Part shown: piece by piece, positions 8,598 through 17,173 of the stretch
How the letters are laid out: each line of letters opens with the position of its first letter
How positions within the stretch are numbered: the first letter of the stretch is position 1
Source: Conexibacter woesei Iso977N
Lineage (GTDB): Bacteria; Actinomycetota; Thermoleophilia; Solirubrobacterales; Solirubrobacteraceae
Direction: 5' to 3'
Assembly (NCBI RefSeq): GCF_000424625.1
Contig: NZ_AUKG01000001.1
Span: 1,612,001 to 1,676,000, forward strand
DNA length: 64,000 nucleotides
The notes under the pieces: generated by a model
The model's input: only the letters and a program-made list of their open reading frames with translations
The model's database searches: none
What the model was told of the DNA's origin: nothing
Program-made: the position numbers and the translations under genes

Positions 8598-9784
8598 AGG
8601 CCGTAGGAGCGGCCGATGACCTCCAGCATGATCTCGTCGGTGCCCGCGCCGATGCGGTTGAGGCGCATGTCGCGCCAGACGCGCTCGACGCCGTACTCCT
8701 TCATGTAGCCCGCGCCGCCGTGGATCTGGATGCACTCGTCGGCGACCTCGACCGCGATGCGCGAGGCGTACAACTTGGCCATCGAGATCTCGCGGACGGG
8801 GTACTCGCCGTTGTTGAAGCGCCAGGCCGTCATGTACACCATCTGGCGGGCGGTCTCGATCTTGGTGGCCATCTCGGCGAACTTGTGGCGGATGACCTGG
8901 AACCTGCCGATCGAGCGGCCGAACGCCTGGCGCTCGAGCGCGTACTTCAGGGTCATGTCGAAGCAGTTCTGGGCGCCGGCGACGCAGCCCGCGGCGCCGA
9001 TCAGGCGCTCGCCCTGGAGCTCCCAGGAGATGTGGTAGAAGCCCTTGCCCTTCTCGCCGAGGATGGCGGAGCTCGGGACCCGGACGTCCTGGAAGGCCAG
9101 CAGCGCGGTGTCGGACGCGTGCATGCCGAGCTTCTTCAGGCGCTCCTCGCGGATGACGCCCGGCGCGTCCATCGGGACCAGGAACAGCGTGATGCCGCCG
9201 TGGCCGGCCTCGGGGTCGGTCTTGGTGACGAGCACGATCACGTCGGCGCGGTGGCCGTTGGTGATGTAGGTCTTGGAGCCGTTGATGACGTACTCGTCGT
9301 TGGCCTCGTCGTAGACCGCGCGGGTCTTGATGCCGGCGACGTCGGAGCCGGCGTCCGGCTCGGTGATGCCGAGGCAGAGGATCTTCTCGCCCTTGATCGC
9401 GGGCACGACCCACTCCTGCTTCTGCTCCTCGGTGCCGAACGCGAGGATCGGCGGCATCGCCATGTCGGTGTGGACCGCGACGCCCATCGCCACGCCGCCG
9501 GACTTCGCGTGCACGATCTCCTCGGCGAGGACCAGCGAGGTGTAGTAGTCGCCGCCCTGGCCGCCGTACTCCTCGGGCTTGTCGAGGCCCAGGAACCCGA
9601 GCTCGCCCATGCGCGGGAAGATCGAGTCCGGGAACGTCGTCTCCTCCCACTCCTCGGCGTGGGGCGCGAGCTCCTTGGTGGCGAAGTTGCGGATCGACTC
9701 CCGCAGCTGCTCGTGCTCGTCGGTGAAGATGAAGTGCTTGCGCGAAGCCCCGAAATCGGGCTTGAGGACGTCGGCGGTGGCCAT
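8594..9784 (-). CDS. acyl-CoA dehydrogenase (first of pair)
   Basis: A 396-residue acyl-CoA dehydrogenase with the same blocks as its downstream partner: CLGITEPDAGSDVAG, INGSKTYITNG, RQAFGRSIGRFQVI, QIHGGAGYMKEYGVERVWRD and GAGTDEIMLEV. The two are related but clearly diverged, so they probably handle different chain types or successive substrates. The ATG has no SD; a TACGGT box lies 7 bases upstream. An imperfect palindrome at 9812-9841, shared with two other acyl-CoA operons, lies just upstream. The TetR gene behind it is on the same strand. Confidence 0.9.
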   Translation of the reverse strand: MATADVLKPDFGASRKHFIFTDEHEQLRESIRNFATKELAPHAEEWEETTFPDSIFPRMGELGFLGLDKPEEYGGQGGDYYTSLVLAEEIVHAKSGGVAMGVAVHTDMAMPPILAFGTEEQKQEWVVPAIKGEKILCLGITEPDAGSDVAGIKTRAVYDEANDEYVINGSKTYITNGHRADVIVLVTKTDPEAGHGGITLFLVPMDAPGVIREERLKKLGMHASDTALLAFQDVRVPSSAILGEKGKGFYHISWELQGERLIGAAGCVAGAQNCFDMTLKYALERQAFGRSIGRFQVIRHKFAEMATKIETARQMVYMTAWRFNNGEYPVREISMAKLYASRIAVEVADECIQIHGGAGYMKEYGVERVWRDMRLNRIGAGTDEIMLEVIGRSYGL

Positions 9785-9791
9785 GGCGCGG

Positions 9792-9797
9792 ACCGTA
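9792..9797 (-). promoter_or_regulatory. candidate -10 box (TACGGT) of the acyl-CoA dehydrogenase operon
   Basis: TACGGT on the minus strand ends 7 bases before the ATG at 9784, with no SD between. The shared operator-like motif lies immediately upstream (9812-9841), where a -35 region would be. Confidence 0.35.
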
Positions 9798-9811
9798 CCG
9801 GCCGCGCCGCC

Positions 9812-9841
9812 GAAAGTAAACAGTGCTACGTCCTACTTTTC
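9812..9841. promoter_or_regulatory. shared operator-like palindrome, site A
   Basis: GAAAGTA (9812-9818) faces TACTTTTC (9834-9841), and the right part AGTGCTACGTCCTACTTT matches sites at 12798-12819 and 32559-32581 with consensus AGTRSNACKTCCYACTT. It lies 28 bases upstream of the acyl-CoA dehydrogenase operon. The likely binder is a TetR or MerR regulator encoded in the window. Confidence 0.55.
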
Positions 9842-9874
9842 GCTTCGGGCGGTGCCGCGCGAGCCGCTACCGCG

Positions 9875-10459
9875 TCAGCGCGCGGCGAACGCGGTGGCGC
9901 ACGTCTCGCCGGCGTGCTTGCCCGCCTCCTCGACGCTGAGCCGCCCCGCCGAGACCTCGACCATCGCGACCACGCCGAGCCCGCGCAGCGTCGTGAGCAT
10001 CCACGTGACCGGCATGTCGGCGCGGACCTCGCCGCGCTGCTGGGCCTGCGCGAGGTACTCCTCGAGCGGGTTCTCGGCGCCGTCCAGCGCGTTCTCGCCG
10101 GCCAGCGTGCGGTCCCTGACCTCGGGGTGGGCGTCGAGGAAGCGGTAGCGGTCGCCGATCGCGATGACGCGCGTGCCGAGGTCGCAGAGCAGCTCGCGGG
10201 CGGTGCCGGCGCTGGCGAGCGCCTCGTTGACGGTCTCGGCGGCCTCGCGCAGCACCTCCTCGAAGAGCGCGTCGATCAGGTCCTGGCGCCGCGGGAAATG
10301 CCGGTAGACCGTCGTCCGGCCCAAGCCGGATGCGTCGGCGACCTCCTGCATGGTGGCGTTGGGCCGCTGGGCCAGCAGCGTCACCGCGGCGTCCAGGACG
10401 GTGCGGCGGTTGCGGCGCGCATCGCTGCGCAGCCGGGCCTCGGAAGTGTCGTCGCTCAT
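9875..10459 (-). CDS. TetR-family transcriptional regulator
   Basis: A 194-residue TetR repressor, taking the ATG at 10459 (MSDDTSEARL); an ATG 69 bases further upstream adds an unlikely Arg/His-rich leader. The helix-turn-helix is clear at about 25-70: RRTVLDAAVTLLAQ, then TMQEVADASGLGRTTVYRHF, followed by RRQDLIDALFEEVL. The C-terminal ligand domain is helical and unassigned. It lies directly upstream of the acyl-CoA dehydrogenase operon on the same strand and is divergent from an enoyl-CoA hydratase gene, so it is a candidate controller of local acyl-CoA catabolism. Two TGGTGC direct repeats lie just before its start. Confidence 0.88.
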   Translation of the reverse strand: MSDDTSEARLRSDARRNRRTVLDAAVTLLAQRPNATMQEVADASGLGRTTVYRHFPRRQDLIDALFEEVLREAAETVNEALASAGTARELLCDLGTRVIAIGDRYRFLDAHPEVRDRTLAGENALDGAENPLEEYLAQAQQRGEVRADMPVTWMLTTLRGLGVVAMVEVSAGRLSVEEAGKHAGETCATAFAAR

Positions 10460-10646
10460 GGCTTGGTGCAAATGGTGCCGTAGTGGCCCATGTCGTGTGA
10501 AGGCCATGTTCCGTTTCCAGGGCCCCACCTCCTGCGCGCGGCCCGATCCTGAGAGATCGTGGCGCAGAAACGCTCACCGTTCATGAGGTGGAGCAGGGCG
10601 GTTCCGGATGGACGCCCGTGAAGCGGACGTGCTTTGCTCTGCGCCC

Positions 10647-11432
10647 ATGTCCTACGAGACCGTCCGCTACGAGGTCGCCGAGACCGGCGTGGCGACCATC
10701 GCCCTCGACCAGCCCGAGACGCGCAACGCGCTGTCGGACCAGGTGCTGGACGACCTGCTCGCGGCGTTCACCGCCGCCCGCGACGACGACGCGGTCCGCT
10801 GCGTGGTCCTGACGTCCACGCACGAGAGGGTGTTCTCGAGCGGCGGGAACCTCGCGGGGTTCGCCGAGGGCGTGCCGCTGGTCCACAAGCACTTCGGGAC
10901 CGACCGCTTCCCGCGGCTGTTCCGGCTGATCGGCGAGCTGGGCAAGCCGTCGATCTGCGCGGCCAACGGGCACGTGCTCGCGGGCGGGCTGGGGCTGGCG
11001 CTGGCCTGCGACCTGATCGTGGCGCGCGAGGGCGCGACGTTCGGGACGCCCGAGATCAACGTCGGGGTGTTCCCGTTCATGATCATGGCCTTGATCTACC
11101 GCAACGTCGGGCGCAAGAAGACCAACGAGCTGTTGCTGTTGGGCGAGCGGATCAGCGCCGAGGAGGCCGAGCGGATCGGGCTCGTCAACAGGGTCGTGGC
11201 GGCCGACGCGTTCGACGCCGCCGTCGGCGACTGGGCGGTCAAGCTGGCCGGGAAGTCGCCGGTCCTGATGCGGCTCGGCAAGGACGCGATGTACCGCCAG
11301 CAGGACCTGCCGTTCGTCGAGGCCCTCGAGCTGTTGCAGCACAACCTGACGCTGGCGTTCTCGACCGAGGACATCCAGGAGGGCGTGAGGGCGTTCTTCG
11401 AGAAGCGGGAGCCGGTGTGGACGGGGCGCTGA
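10647..11432 (+). CDS. enoyl-CoA hydratase/isomerase family protein
   Basis: A 261-residue crotonase-fold enzyme. The ATG at 10647 begins the family-typical ETVRYEVAETGVATIALDQP strand; a GTG-type extension upstream is not needed. Landmarks are the N-terminal RNALS loop, the oxyanion-hole segment SGGNLAGF, the core GHVLAGGLGLALACD, and FGTPEINVGVFP, which carries the catalytic glutamate. It should hydrate or isomerise an enoyl-CoA. It overlaps the following arginase-like gene by 16 bases and is divergent from TetR. Together with the neighbouring dehydrogenases and carboxylase it fits a fatty or branched-chain acyl-CoA pathway. Confidence 0.88.
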   Translation: MSYETVRYEVAETGVATIALDQPETRNALSDQVLDDLLAAFTAARDDDAVRCVVLTSTHERVFSSGGNLAGFAEGVPLVHKHFGTDRFPRLFRLIGELGKPSICAANGHVLAGGLGLALACDLIVAREGATFGTPEINVGVFPFMIMALIYRNVGRKKTNELLLLGERISAEEAERIGLVNRVVAADAFDAAVGDWAVKLAGKSPVLMRLGKDAMYRQQDLPFVEALELLQHNLTLAFSTEDIQEGVRAFFEKREPVWTGR

Positions 11433-12211
11433 ACCTCGTCGGGATGCTGTGCCGCTCCTCGGAGCGGGTCTCGGGCGCCGCGCGCGGGACGCTCGCGCTC
11501 GTCGAGGCGCTCGGCGAGCGGCACGGGGTGGAGGGGCGGCTGATCGGCTCGCCGCCGGCCGACGTCGCGATCCAGGACTGGCCGGACGACCTGCGCGAGT
11601 CGAGGGGCTGCCTGCTGGAGGCGGGCGGGCAGATCGACGACGCGCTGGCCGCCGGGAACCGCCCGGTGCTCGTGATCCCCGATTGCTCGCCGTCGCTGAC
11701 CACGCTGCCGGCGGTCGTGCGCCACCGGCCGGATGCCACCGTGCTGTGGCTCGACGCGCACGCGGACTTCAACACGCCGGAGACGACCGCCAGCAAGTAC
11801 CTCGGCGGCATGTGCCTGGCCGCGGCCTGCGGGCTGTGGGACTCCGGGCTCGTCGACGACGACGCGCCGCGGGTCGATCCGGCGCGCGTCGTGATGTGCG
11901 GCGTCCGCGACATCGACGGGCCGGAGGTCGTCCTGCTGGAGACCAAGGGCGTCGTCCGGTTGTCGCGGCCCGGACTGCTCGCCGACGCGCTCGACGGCGC
12001 CGAGGTCTTCGTCCACCTCGACCTCGACGTCCTCGACCCCTCGATCATGGCCTCGCCGTTCCCGGCACCGGGCGGCCTCTCCGACGGCGGCCTGCACACG
12101 CTGCTGACCGAGGTCGCGGCGAGCTGCAACCTCATCGGCTGCGAGATCGCCGGCTTCCACGACCCGTCACTCACCGAGCTGATCGCCACGGTCGTCGACC
12201 CCTTGCTCTGA
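11417..12211 (+). CDS. arginase/agmatinase-fold protein with altered metal site
   Basis: A 264-residue ureohydrolase-fold protein. The start is GTG at 11417, inside the end of the hydratase gene. The second and third metal motifs are recognisable: DAHADFN and HLDLDVLDPS, with the later Glu in GCEIAGFHDP. The first motif, normally GGDHS, reads IPDCSPSLTT, so the metal-binding His is replaced by Cys. The segment after DAHADFN reads KYLGGM, without the His of arginases. A full di-manganese centre is therefore doubtful, and arginine or agmatine hydrolysis cannot be assumed. Coupling to an enoyl-CoA hydratase is unusual. Confidence 0.8.
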   Translation: MDGALNLVGMLCRSSERVSGAARGTLALVEALGERHGVEGRLIGSPPADVAIQDWPDDLRESRGCLLEAGGQIDDALAAGNRPVLVIPDCSPSLTTLPAVVRHRPDATVLWLDAHADFNTPETTASKYLGGMCLAAACGLWDSGLVDDDAPRVDPARVVMCGVRDIDGPEVVLLETKGVVRLSRPGLLADALDGAEVFVHLDLDVLDPSIMASPFPAPGGLSDGGLHTLLTEVAASCNLIGCEIAGFHDPSLTELIATVVDPLL

Positions 12212-12235
12212 GCGGAAGGCTCCGCGCCCGGCGGG
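12212..12235 (+). terminator. weak hairpin after the hydratase/arginase pair
   Basis: GCGGA and TCCGC form a short stem with an AGGC loop just after the TGA, followed by a C-rich stretch and GTCTTT. The stem is only 5 bp, so the terminator role is tentative. Confidence 0.25.
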
Positions 12236-12284
12236 GTCTTTGGGGGTGAAGGTCGCTCCCCACCCCAAGCAGGAGGTAGGACTC

Positions 12285-12755
12285 ATGAAACGCGCGATGG
12301 CGCTGGTCGCCGTGCTCGCGATTGTTGGTGTCGTCGGTGTCGAGGCGGCGGGTGCCGCGTATGGCAGCGGCAGCAGGGCCGCCACGATCAAGACGCGGCA
12401 TACGTCGCTGGGTACGGTCCTGGTCGACTCCAGGGGCCGCACGATCTACCTGTTCGAGAGGGACAAGACCAAGAGGTCGACCTGCTCGGGCGCGTGTGCC
12501 AGGAACTGGCCGCCGGTCACGACGTCGGGCGCGCCGAGGGCCGCCGGTGGCGTCTCCTCCGGCAAGCTCGGCACGACCAAGCGCTCGGACGGCACGACGC
12601 AGGTGACCTACAACGGCCACCCGCTCTACCTGTTCGTGGCCGACCAGAACAGGCCCGGCTCGACGAAGGGCGAGGGCATCGACGCGTTCGGCGCCGAGTG
12701 GTACGTGATGGGCACCAACGGCAAGAAGATCGAGAAGCACGGCGACGACAGCTGA
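12285..12755 (+). CDS. secreted repeat protein (Lipoprotein_15 / PF03640 type)
   Basis: A 156-residue secreted protein. The ATG at 12285 follows a strong SD (AGGAGG at 12271). A signal peptide runs to about AAGAAYG. The mature part has two copies of the secreted repeat of unknown function: TSLGTVLVDSRGRTIYLFE with CSGACARNWPP, and TQVTYNGHPLYLFVADQ with AFGAEWYVM. Such proteins occur in actinobacterial envelopes, and the Cys pair in CSGAC may be a disulfide or haem/metal site; no biochemical role is established. It is flanked by acyl-CoA genes but has its own SD and probably its own promoter. Confidence 0.82.
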   Translation: MKRAMALVAVLAIVGVVGVEAAGAAYGSGSRAATIKTRHTSLGTVLVDSRGRTIYLFERDKTKRSTCSGACARNWPPVTTSGAPRAAGGVSSGKLGTTKRSDGTTQVTYNGHPLYLFVADQNRPGSTKGEGIDAFGAEWYVMGTNGKKIEKHGDDS

Positions 12756-12779
12756 GGCGACCGCGCGAGAGGTCGGGGC

Positions 12780-12808
12780 TTGACGTGGGCCGAAGTGGGA
12801 AGTAGGAC
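12780..12808 (+). promoter_or_regulatory. promoter of the acyl-CoA carboxyltransferase gene
   Basis: TTGACG (12780-12785) and TAGGAC (12803-12808) are separated by 17 bases. The expected transcription start is about 12815-12821, at or next to the ATG, so the mRNA is probably leaderless. The palindromic site B covers the -10 box. Confidence 0.5.
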
Positions 12809-12819
12809 TTCCTACTTCC
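12798..12819. promoter_or_regulatory. shared operator-like palindrome, site B
   Basis: Ten-base arms GGAAGTAGGA and TCCTACTTCC flank a CT centre, ending one base before the ATG of the carboxyltransferase gene and overlapping the -10 box. It is the most symmetric of the three related sites in the window. Binding here would block transcription. Confidence 0.65.
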
Positions 12820-12820
12820 A

Positions 12821-14401
12821 ATGACGGATCAGACCACGAACGCCCCGACCTCCCTGCTGCGCCCGCTCGTCGACGAGCTGCTGGAGCGCCGCGCCGCCGC
12901 CAAGCTCGGCGGTGGCGAGGAGAGGATCGCCAAGCAGCACGCCGCCGACAAGCTCACCGCCCGCGAGCGGATCGACCTCCTGGTCGACCCCGGGACGTTC
13001 AGCGAGCTCGGCCTGCACGCCGGCATCCACTACTCCGTCCGCGGCCTGGAGGACAAGCAGGCGCCGGCCGACGGCGTCGTCACCGGCTACGGCAAGGTCG
13101 ACGGCCGGCTCGTGGCCATCGCCGCCTACGACTTCACGGTCATGGCCGGCTCGATGGGCATGACCGGCGAGATCAAGGTCGCCCGCCTGCGCGAGCTGGC
13201 GCTGTCCAAGCGCATGCCGATGGTCTGGCTGCTGGACTCCGCGGGCGCCCGGATCCAGGAGGCGGTCGGCTCGCTCTTCGCCGGCTCCGGCCACCTGTTC
13301 CGCGAGGAGGTCGTCGCCTCCGGCGTCATCCCGCAGGTCGCGGCGCTGATGGGCCCGTGCGCGGCCGGCACCGCCTACATCCCGGGGCTGGCCGACTTCG
13401 TCCCGATGGTCAAGGGCCGCGGCTCGATGGCGCTGGCCGGCCCCCACCTCGTGCGCGCCGCGGTCGGCGAGGACGTCACGCAGGAGGAGCTCGGCGGCTC
13501 GCGCGTGCACTGCCGCAAGTCCGGGGTCGGCGACCTCGAGGTGGCCGACGACCAGGACTGCATCGCGCAGATCAAGGCCTACCTGTCGTTCATGCCCTCC
13601 CACAACGAGGCGGCGCCGCCGATCAGGCCGACGACCGACCCGATCGACCGCATGGACGAGGCCCTCCTGGACGTCCTGCCGGAGTCCAACCGCAAGCCCT
13701 ACAACATGTACGACGTCATCGAGAAGATCGTCGACGACGGCGAGTTCTTCGACATGAAGCCGCAGTGGGCCAAGACGATCATCACCGGCTTCGCGCGCTT
13801 CGGCGGGCGCCCCGCGGGCATCGTCGCCAACCAGCCCAAGCAGCTCGGCGGCATCCTCGACAACGACAGCGCCGACAAGGCCGCGCGCTTCGTCAACCTC
13901 TGCAACGCGTTCGGGATCCCGCTCGTCTTCCTGATGGACGTCCCCGGGTTCATGGTGGGGTCGAAGGTCGAGCAGGCCGGCATCATCCGCCACGGCGCGA
14001 AGATGTTGTACGCCGTGGCGAACGCCACCGTTCCGAAGATCACCGTGGTCCTGCGCAAGGGCTACGGCGCCGGCTACTACGTGATGAACGGCCGCGCCTA
14101 CGAGCCGGATCTGATCGTCGCGTGGCCGAGCGCCGAGATCAGCGTGATGGGCGCCGAGGGCGCGGTCGAGATCGTCTTCCGCAGGCAGGTCGAGGCCGCC
14201 GAGGACCCGGCCGCCAAGAAGGCCGAGCTGATCGCCGCCTACAAGCAGATCATCGACCCCTACATCCCGGCCAAGAACGCGATGATCGACGATGTCATCG
14301 ACCCGCGCGAGACCCGCCCGACGATCGCCCGCGCGCTGGAGATGGCCGAGGGCAAGCGCGTCGACCGGCCGTGGAAGCGCAACGGCGTCGTCCCGGTTTA
14401 G
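12821..14401 (+). CDS. acyl-CoA carboxylase, carboxyltransferase (beta) subunit
   Basis: A 526-residue biotin-dependent carboxyltransferase of the propionyl/methylcrotonyl/acetyl-CoA carboxylase type. The N-half has TARERIDLLVDPGTF, DFTVMAGSMG and LLDSAGARIQE; the C-half has VFLMDVPGFMVG, KITVVLRKGYGAGYYVM and the oxyanion-type SVMGAEGAVEIV. It transfers CO2 from carboxybiotin to an acyl-CoA. No biotin carboxylase alpha subunit is in the window, so the partner must be encoded elsewhere. The TSARERI and VLRKGYGAGYY style resembles propionyl or methylcrotonyl enzymes, but substrate choice cannot be read. There is no SD; the gene sits directly behind promoter and operator site B. Confidence 0.9.
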   Translation: MTDQTTNAPTSLLRPLVDELLERRAAAKLGGGEERIAKQHAADKLTARERIDLLVDPGTFSELGLHAGIHYSVRGLEDKQAPADGVVTGYGKVDGRLVAIAAYDFTVMAGSMGMTGEIKVARLRELALSKRMPMVWLLDSAGARIQEAVGSLFAGSGHLFREEVVASGVIPQVAALMGPCAAGTAYIPGLADFVPMVKGRGSMALAGPHLVRAAVGEDVTQEELGGSRVHCRKSGVGDLEVADDQDCIAQIKAYLSFMPSHNEAAPPIRPTTDPIDRMDEALLDVLPESNRKPYNMYDVIEKIVDDGEFFDMKPQWAKTIITGFARFGGRPAGIVANQPKQLGGILDNDSADKAARFVNLCNAFGIPLVFLMDVPGFMVGSKVEQAGIIRHGAKMLYAVANATVPKITVVLRKGYGAGYYVMNGRAYEPDLIVAWPSAEISVMGAEGAVEIVFRRQVEAAEDPAAKKAELIAAYKQIIDPYIPAKNAMIDDVIDPRETRPTIARALEMAEGKRVDRPWKRNGVVPV

Positions 14402-14407
14402 GCAGGC

Positions 14408-14455
14408 GACCTGAAGGCTTAGATTGCCGTAAGCGATCAGACCTACATTCAGGTC
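14408..14455. repeat. 8-bp inverted repeat GACCTGAA / TTCAGGTC
   Basis: GACCTGAA at 14408-14415 and TTCAGGTC at 14448-14455 are exact reverse complements 32 bases apart, flanking the promoter region between the carboxyltransferase stop and the metalloprotease ATG at 14457. This could be an operator with separated half-sites or a weak hairpin. Confidence 0.4.
14444..14449 (+). promoter_or_regulatory. candidate -10 box (TACATT) of the metalloprotease gene
   Basis: TACATT ends 7 bases before the ATG at 14457, with no SD, consistent with a leaderless start. Confidence 0.4.
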
Positions 14456-14456
14456 C

Positions 14457-15134
14457 ATGTCATCGCTCACCTACGTGTGGCTCCTCACGATGATCGTCCC
14501 GCTCGGTCTCGGCCTGTGGGCGCAGCGCAAGGTGAAGACCACCTTCGCGAAGTACAGCCAGGTCCCGGTCCGCAGCGGCATGACCGGGGCCCAGGCGGCC
14601 GCCGCCGTCGTCCGCTCCTCCGGCCTGCAGGGCGTCGAGATCCGCGAGGTCCCGGGCAGGCTGACCGACCACTACGACCCGCGCAACCGGACGCTCAACC
14701 TGAGCCCGGACGTGGGCCAGGCGTCGTCGGTCGCCGCGCTCGGCGTCGCCGCCCACGAGGCCGGCCACGCCGTCCAGGACGCGCGCAACTACCTGCCGAT
14801 GAGGGTCCGCCAGACGTTCGTCCCGGTCGCCTCGATCGGCTCGTCGTTCGCGATCCCGGTGATCTTCGTCGGGTTGATCCTCGGCGCGACGGGGCTGACG
14901 AACATCGGCCTCGCGCTGTTCACGGCGATCGTGCTGTTCCAGCTGATCACGCTGCCGGTCGAGTTCGACGCCTCCAGGCGCGCGCTCGTCGCGCTCAGCG
15001 ACGGCCGCCTGCTGGAGGCCGACGAGCTCGACGGCGCCAAGTCGGTGCTCAGCGCCGCCGCGTGGACCTACGTCGCCGCGTTCGTCGCGGCGCTCAGCCA
15101 GCTCATCTACTTCTTCGTGGCGAGCCGGCGGTAG
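14457..15134 (+). CDS. YugP-family zinc metallopeptidase
   Basis: A 225-residue integral membrane protease of the YugP/Zn_peptidase_2 family. The zinc motif HEAGH is at about residue 101 in GVAAHEAGHAVQDA, after the characteristic DHYDPRNRTLNLS segment. Hydrophobic helices flank it: one at the N-terminus (TYVWLLTMIVPLGLGLW), two in the middle and one at the end (LSQLIYFFVASRR). The natural substrate of this family is not established; a membrane-protein quality-control role is inferred. The stop codons of this gene and the convergent chemoreceptor gene are adjacent. Confidence 0.9.
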   Translation: MSSLTYVWLLTMIVPLGLGLWAQRKVKTTFAKYSQVPVRSGMTGAQAAAAVVRSSGLQGVEIREVPGRLTDHYDPRNRTLNLSPDVGQASSVAALGVAAHEAGHAVQDARNYLPMRVRQTFVPVASIGSSFAIPVIFVGLILGATGLTNIGLALFTAIVLFQLITLPVEFDASRRALVALSDGRLLEADELDGAKSVLSAAAWTYVAAFVAALSQLIYFFVASRR

Positions 15135-16943
15135 CTAGCCGACGGTCGCGAGCCTGAACCGCGCGACGAGCTGATCCAGCTCGCGCGCGGTGCTCGCGAG
15201 GTCGTTGGCGGAGGCGGCGATCTCCTCGGCCGACGCGCTCGTCTCCTGCGTCGAGGCGGAGACCTGCTCGGCCGCGGCGCTGGACTCCTCGGCCACCGAG
15301 GCGACCTCGACGACGCGCTCGCCGACGGTCGTCGCCGACGCGGCGATCTGCTGCACGGCCGCGGCGATCGCGCCGACCCGCGCGCTGACGTCCTCGACCG
15401 ACGCGCCGATCCGCTCGAAGGCCCCGCGCGCCTCGGCGACGACGCCCGCGCCGTCCTCCGTGCGCCGCGCGCCCTCCTCGACCACTTCAACCGCCTGGGC
15501 GGTCTCGGCCTGGATCTCGCCGATCAGGCCGCCGATCTCGCGCGCCGCGTGCGAGGACTCCTCGGCCAGCTTGCGCACCTCGTCGGCGACGACCGCGAAG
15601 CCCTTGCCCTGCTCGCCCGCGCGGGCGGCCTCGATCGCGGCGTTCAAGGCCAACAGGTTGGTCTGCTCGGCGATCGAGGAGATCGTGTCGACGATCGAGC
15701 CGATCGCCGACGACTTGGCCTCGAGCTGGCCGATGACCGACGCGGCCTGCGTGGACGCGTCGCGCACGGAGACCATCGCGGAGTCCGCGCCCTGGACGGC
15801 GTGCGCGCCGGCGGTGGCGACGGCCAGTGCGTCCTGCGCCACGCGCGCGGTGTCCGCGGCGTCCTGGGCCGAGCGCGTCGTGACGTCCTCGACCTCGCCG
15901 ACGATCCCGCGGACCTCCTCGATCGACATGACCTGGCGCGTCGTGCCGCTCGCGACCTCGGCGATCGCGGTGGCGATCTCCTCGACCGCGCGGCCCGCCT
16001 CGTCGGAGGTCGACGCCATCTGCTCCGACGCGGCCGAGACCGTGCCGGCGCTGCCCGCGACCTGGGCGATCAGCGCGCTCAGCTCGTGGCGCGAGCTGTT
16101 GTAGGCGTCGAGCGACGCCTCCGTGTTGGCGCGCACGTTCTCGACGGCGCGCGCGGCGTCGCCGAGCTCGTCGCCCGAGAAGCGCTCGATCGGCGCGGTC
16201 TGCGCGTGGGCGACGTGGGTGAGGTCGCCCTCGGCGAAGCGGTCCAGCCCGGCGCGCAGGTCGGTCGTGTCGTTCTCGCTCAGCGAGTCGAGGCGGTCGA
16301 CGATGACGCGCACGTTGGCGCGGATCGCGCGGGTGATCAGCGTGGCGACCACGGCGCCGATCAGCAGCGCGAGGCCGATCAGCAGCCACGTCGTCGTCAC
16401 CGCGCGATCGTGGGCCTCCTGCGCGTGCCTGGCCGCGACGTGGCCGTCGGCGCGGGCGTCGGTGCTCCAGGAGTCGAGGTCCTTCTCCAGCTTGGCGAAC
16501 GACGCCTCGGTCGTGTCCATCAGCGCGGTCGCCTCGGCGTCGCGGCCCGCGCTGCTCAGCGGCTGCAGCTGCGCGGTCGCGGCGCGGTAGGCCGACCATT
16601 GCTTGGTGACGTCGTCGAAGTTGGTGCGGTCGGCCGCGTCGGCGATGTGCGGGCGGTAGGCGCGGAACGCGGCGGCGGCGTTCTTGCGATCGGCGACGAG
16701 GTCGGCGTCGACCTGCGTGTCGTCGTCGACGGCGATGTGGCGGAACTGGTCCTGGCGGTAGACCTCGATCGCGCGCGTCGCGGAGTCGATGTTCTCGACC
16801 GACGGCACCGTCTCGCTGTTGATGTGCATCGCGTGGCGGGTGACCGTCTGGATCTCCTTCAGGCCGAGCAGGCCCAGGATCGCGGTGACGGCCAGCACGG
16901 CCCCGAAGGCGGCGGCGAGCTTGGCTCCGATGGAGAGGCGCAT
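15135..16943 (-). CDS. methyl-accepting chemotaxis protein
   Basis: A 602-residue chemoreceptor. TM1 (about 9-28), a periplasmic four-helix-bundle type sensor (about 30-185, [20 protein letters not shown]), TM2 (about 186-205), a HAMP-like linker and a long helical signalling domain are present. The hairpin tip is [16 protein letters not shown] followed by [18 protein letters not shown], the CheA/CheW contact. Methylation regions are Ala/Glu/Ser-rich. There are no other che genes in the window. The inverted stop codon directly abuts the metalloprotease stop. The ligand is unknown. Confidence 0.92.
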   Translation of the reverse strand: MRLSIGAKLAAAFGAVLAVTAILGLLGLKEIQTVTRHAMHINSETVPSVENIDSATRAIEVYRQDQFRHIAVDDDTQVDADLVADRKNAAAAFRAYRPHIADAADRTNFDDVTKQWSAYRAATAQLQPLSSAGRDAEATALMDTTEASFAKLEKDLDSWSTDARADGHVAARHAQEAHDRAVTTTWLLIGLALLIGAVVATLITRAIRANVRVIVDRLDSLSENDTTDLRAGLDRFAEGDLTHVAHAQTAPIERFSGDELGDAARAVENVRANTEASLDAYNSSRHELSALIAQVAGSAGTVSAASEQMASTSDEAGRAVEEIATAIAEVASGTTRQVMSIEEVRGIVGEVEDVTTRSAQDAADTARVAQDALAVATAGAHAVQGADSAMVSVRDASTQAASVIGQLEAKSSAIGSIVDTISSIAEQTNLLALNAAIEAARAGEQGKGFAVVADEVRKLAEESSHAAREIGGLIGEIQAETAQAVEVVEEGARRTEDGAGVVAEARGAFERIGASVEDVSARVGAIAAAVQQIAASATTVGERVVEVASVAEESSAAAEQVSASTQETSASAEEIAASANDLASTARELDQLVARFRLATVG

Positions 16944-17040
16944 GTACCCGTCGATCGACCGCTGAGGGGTTCTGCACCATCCCTCGACCGAGGGAGGGTC
17001 TCACGCAGGACATCACAGCGCTCTGGAAGTGGACGGAGGG

Positions 17041-17075
17041 GGCGTGCGCCCGCTGCTGAGGGCGTGGCGCACGCC
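17041..17075. terminator. 10-bp stem-loop downstream of the polysaccharide operon
   Basis: GGCGTGCGCC (17041-17050) and GGCGCACGCC (17066-17075) form a perfect 10-bp stem with a 15-base loop, 98 bases past the end of the minus-strand GT4 gene. The rest of the gap 16944-17173 holds no gene, only a small CCCTC/GAGGG dyad at 16981-16997. The stem lacks a T-run, so its role as terminator is inferred from position. Confidence 0.45.
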
Positions 17076-17173
17076 GGGAACCCCGAGGCCGTTATCCGTC
17101 CGTCTCGGCCGTGCGCATAGCGAACACCATTCGCGCCGGTCCCTGCCAGTTGGCGGTCCGCAGCCTGACCTCG

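Noticed and set aside
6156-8606. 816-residue plus-strand frame
   Set aside because: Antisense to the MFS and acyl-CoA dehydrogenase genes, Arg/Asp-rich low complexity.
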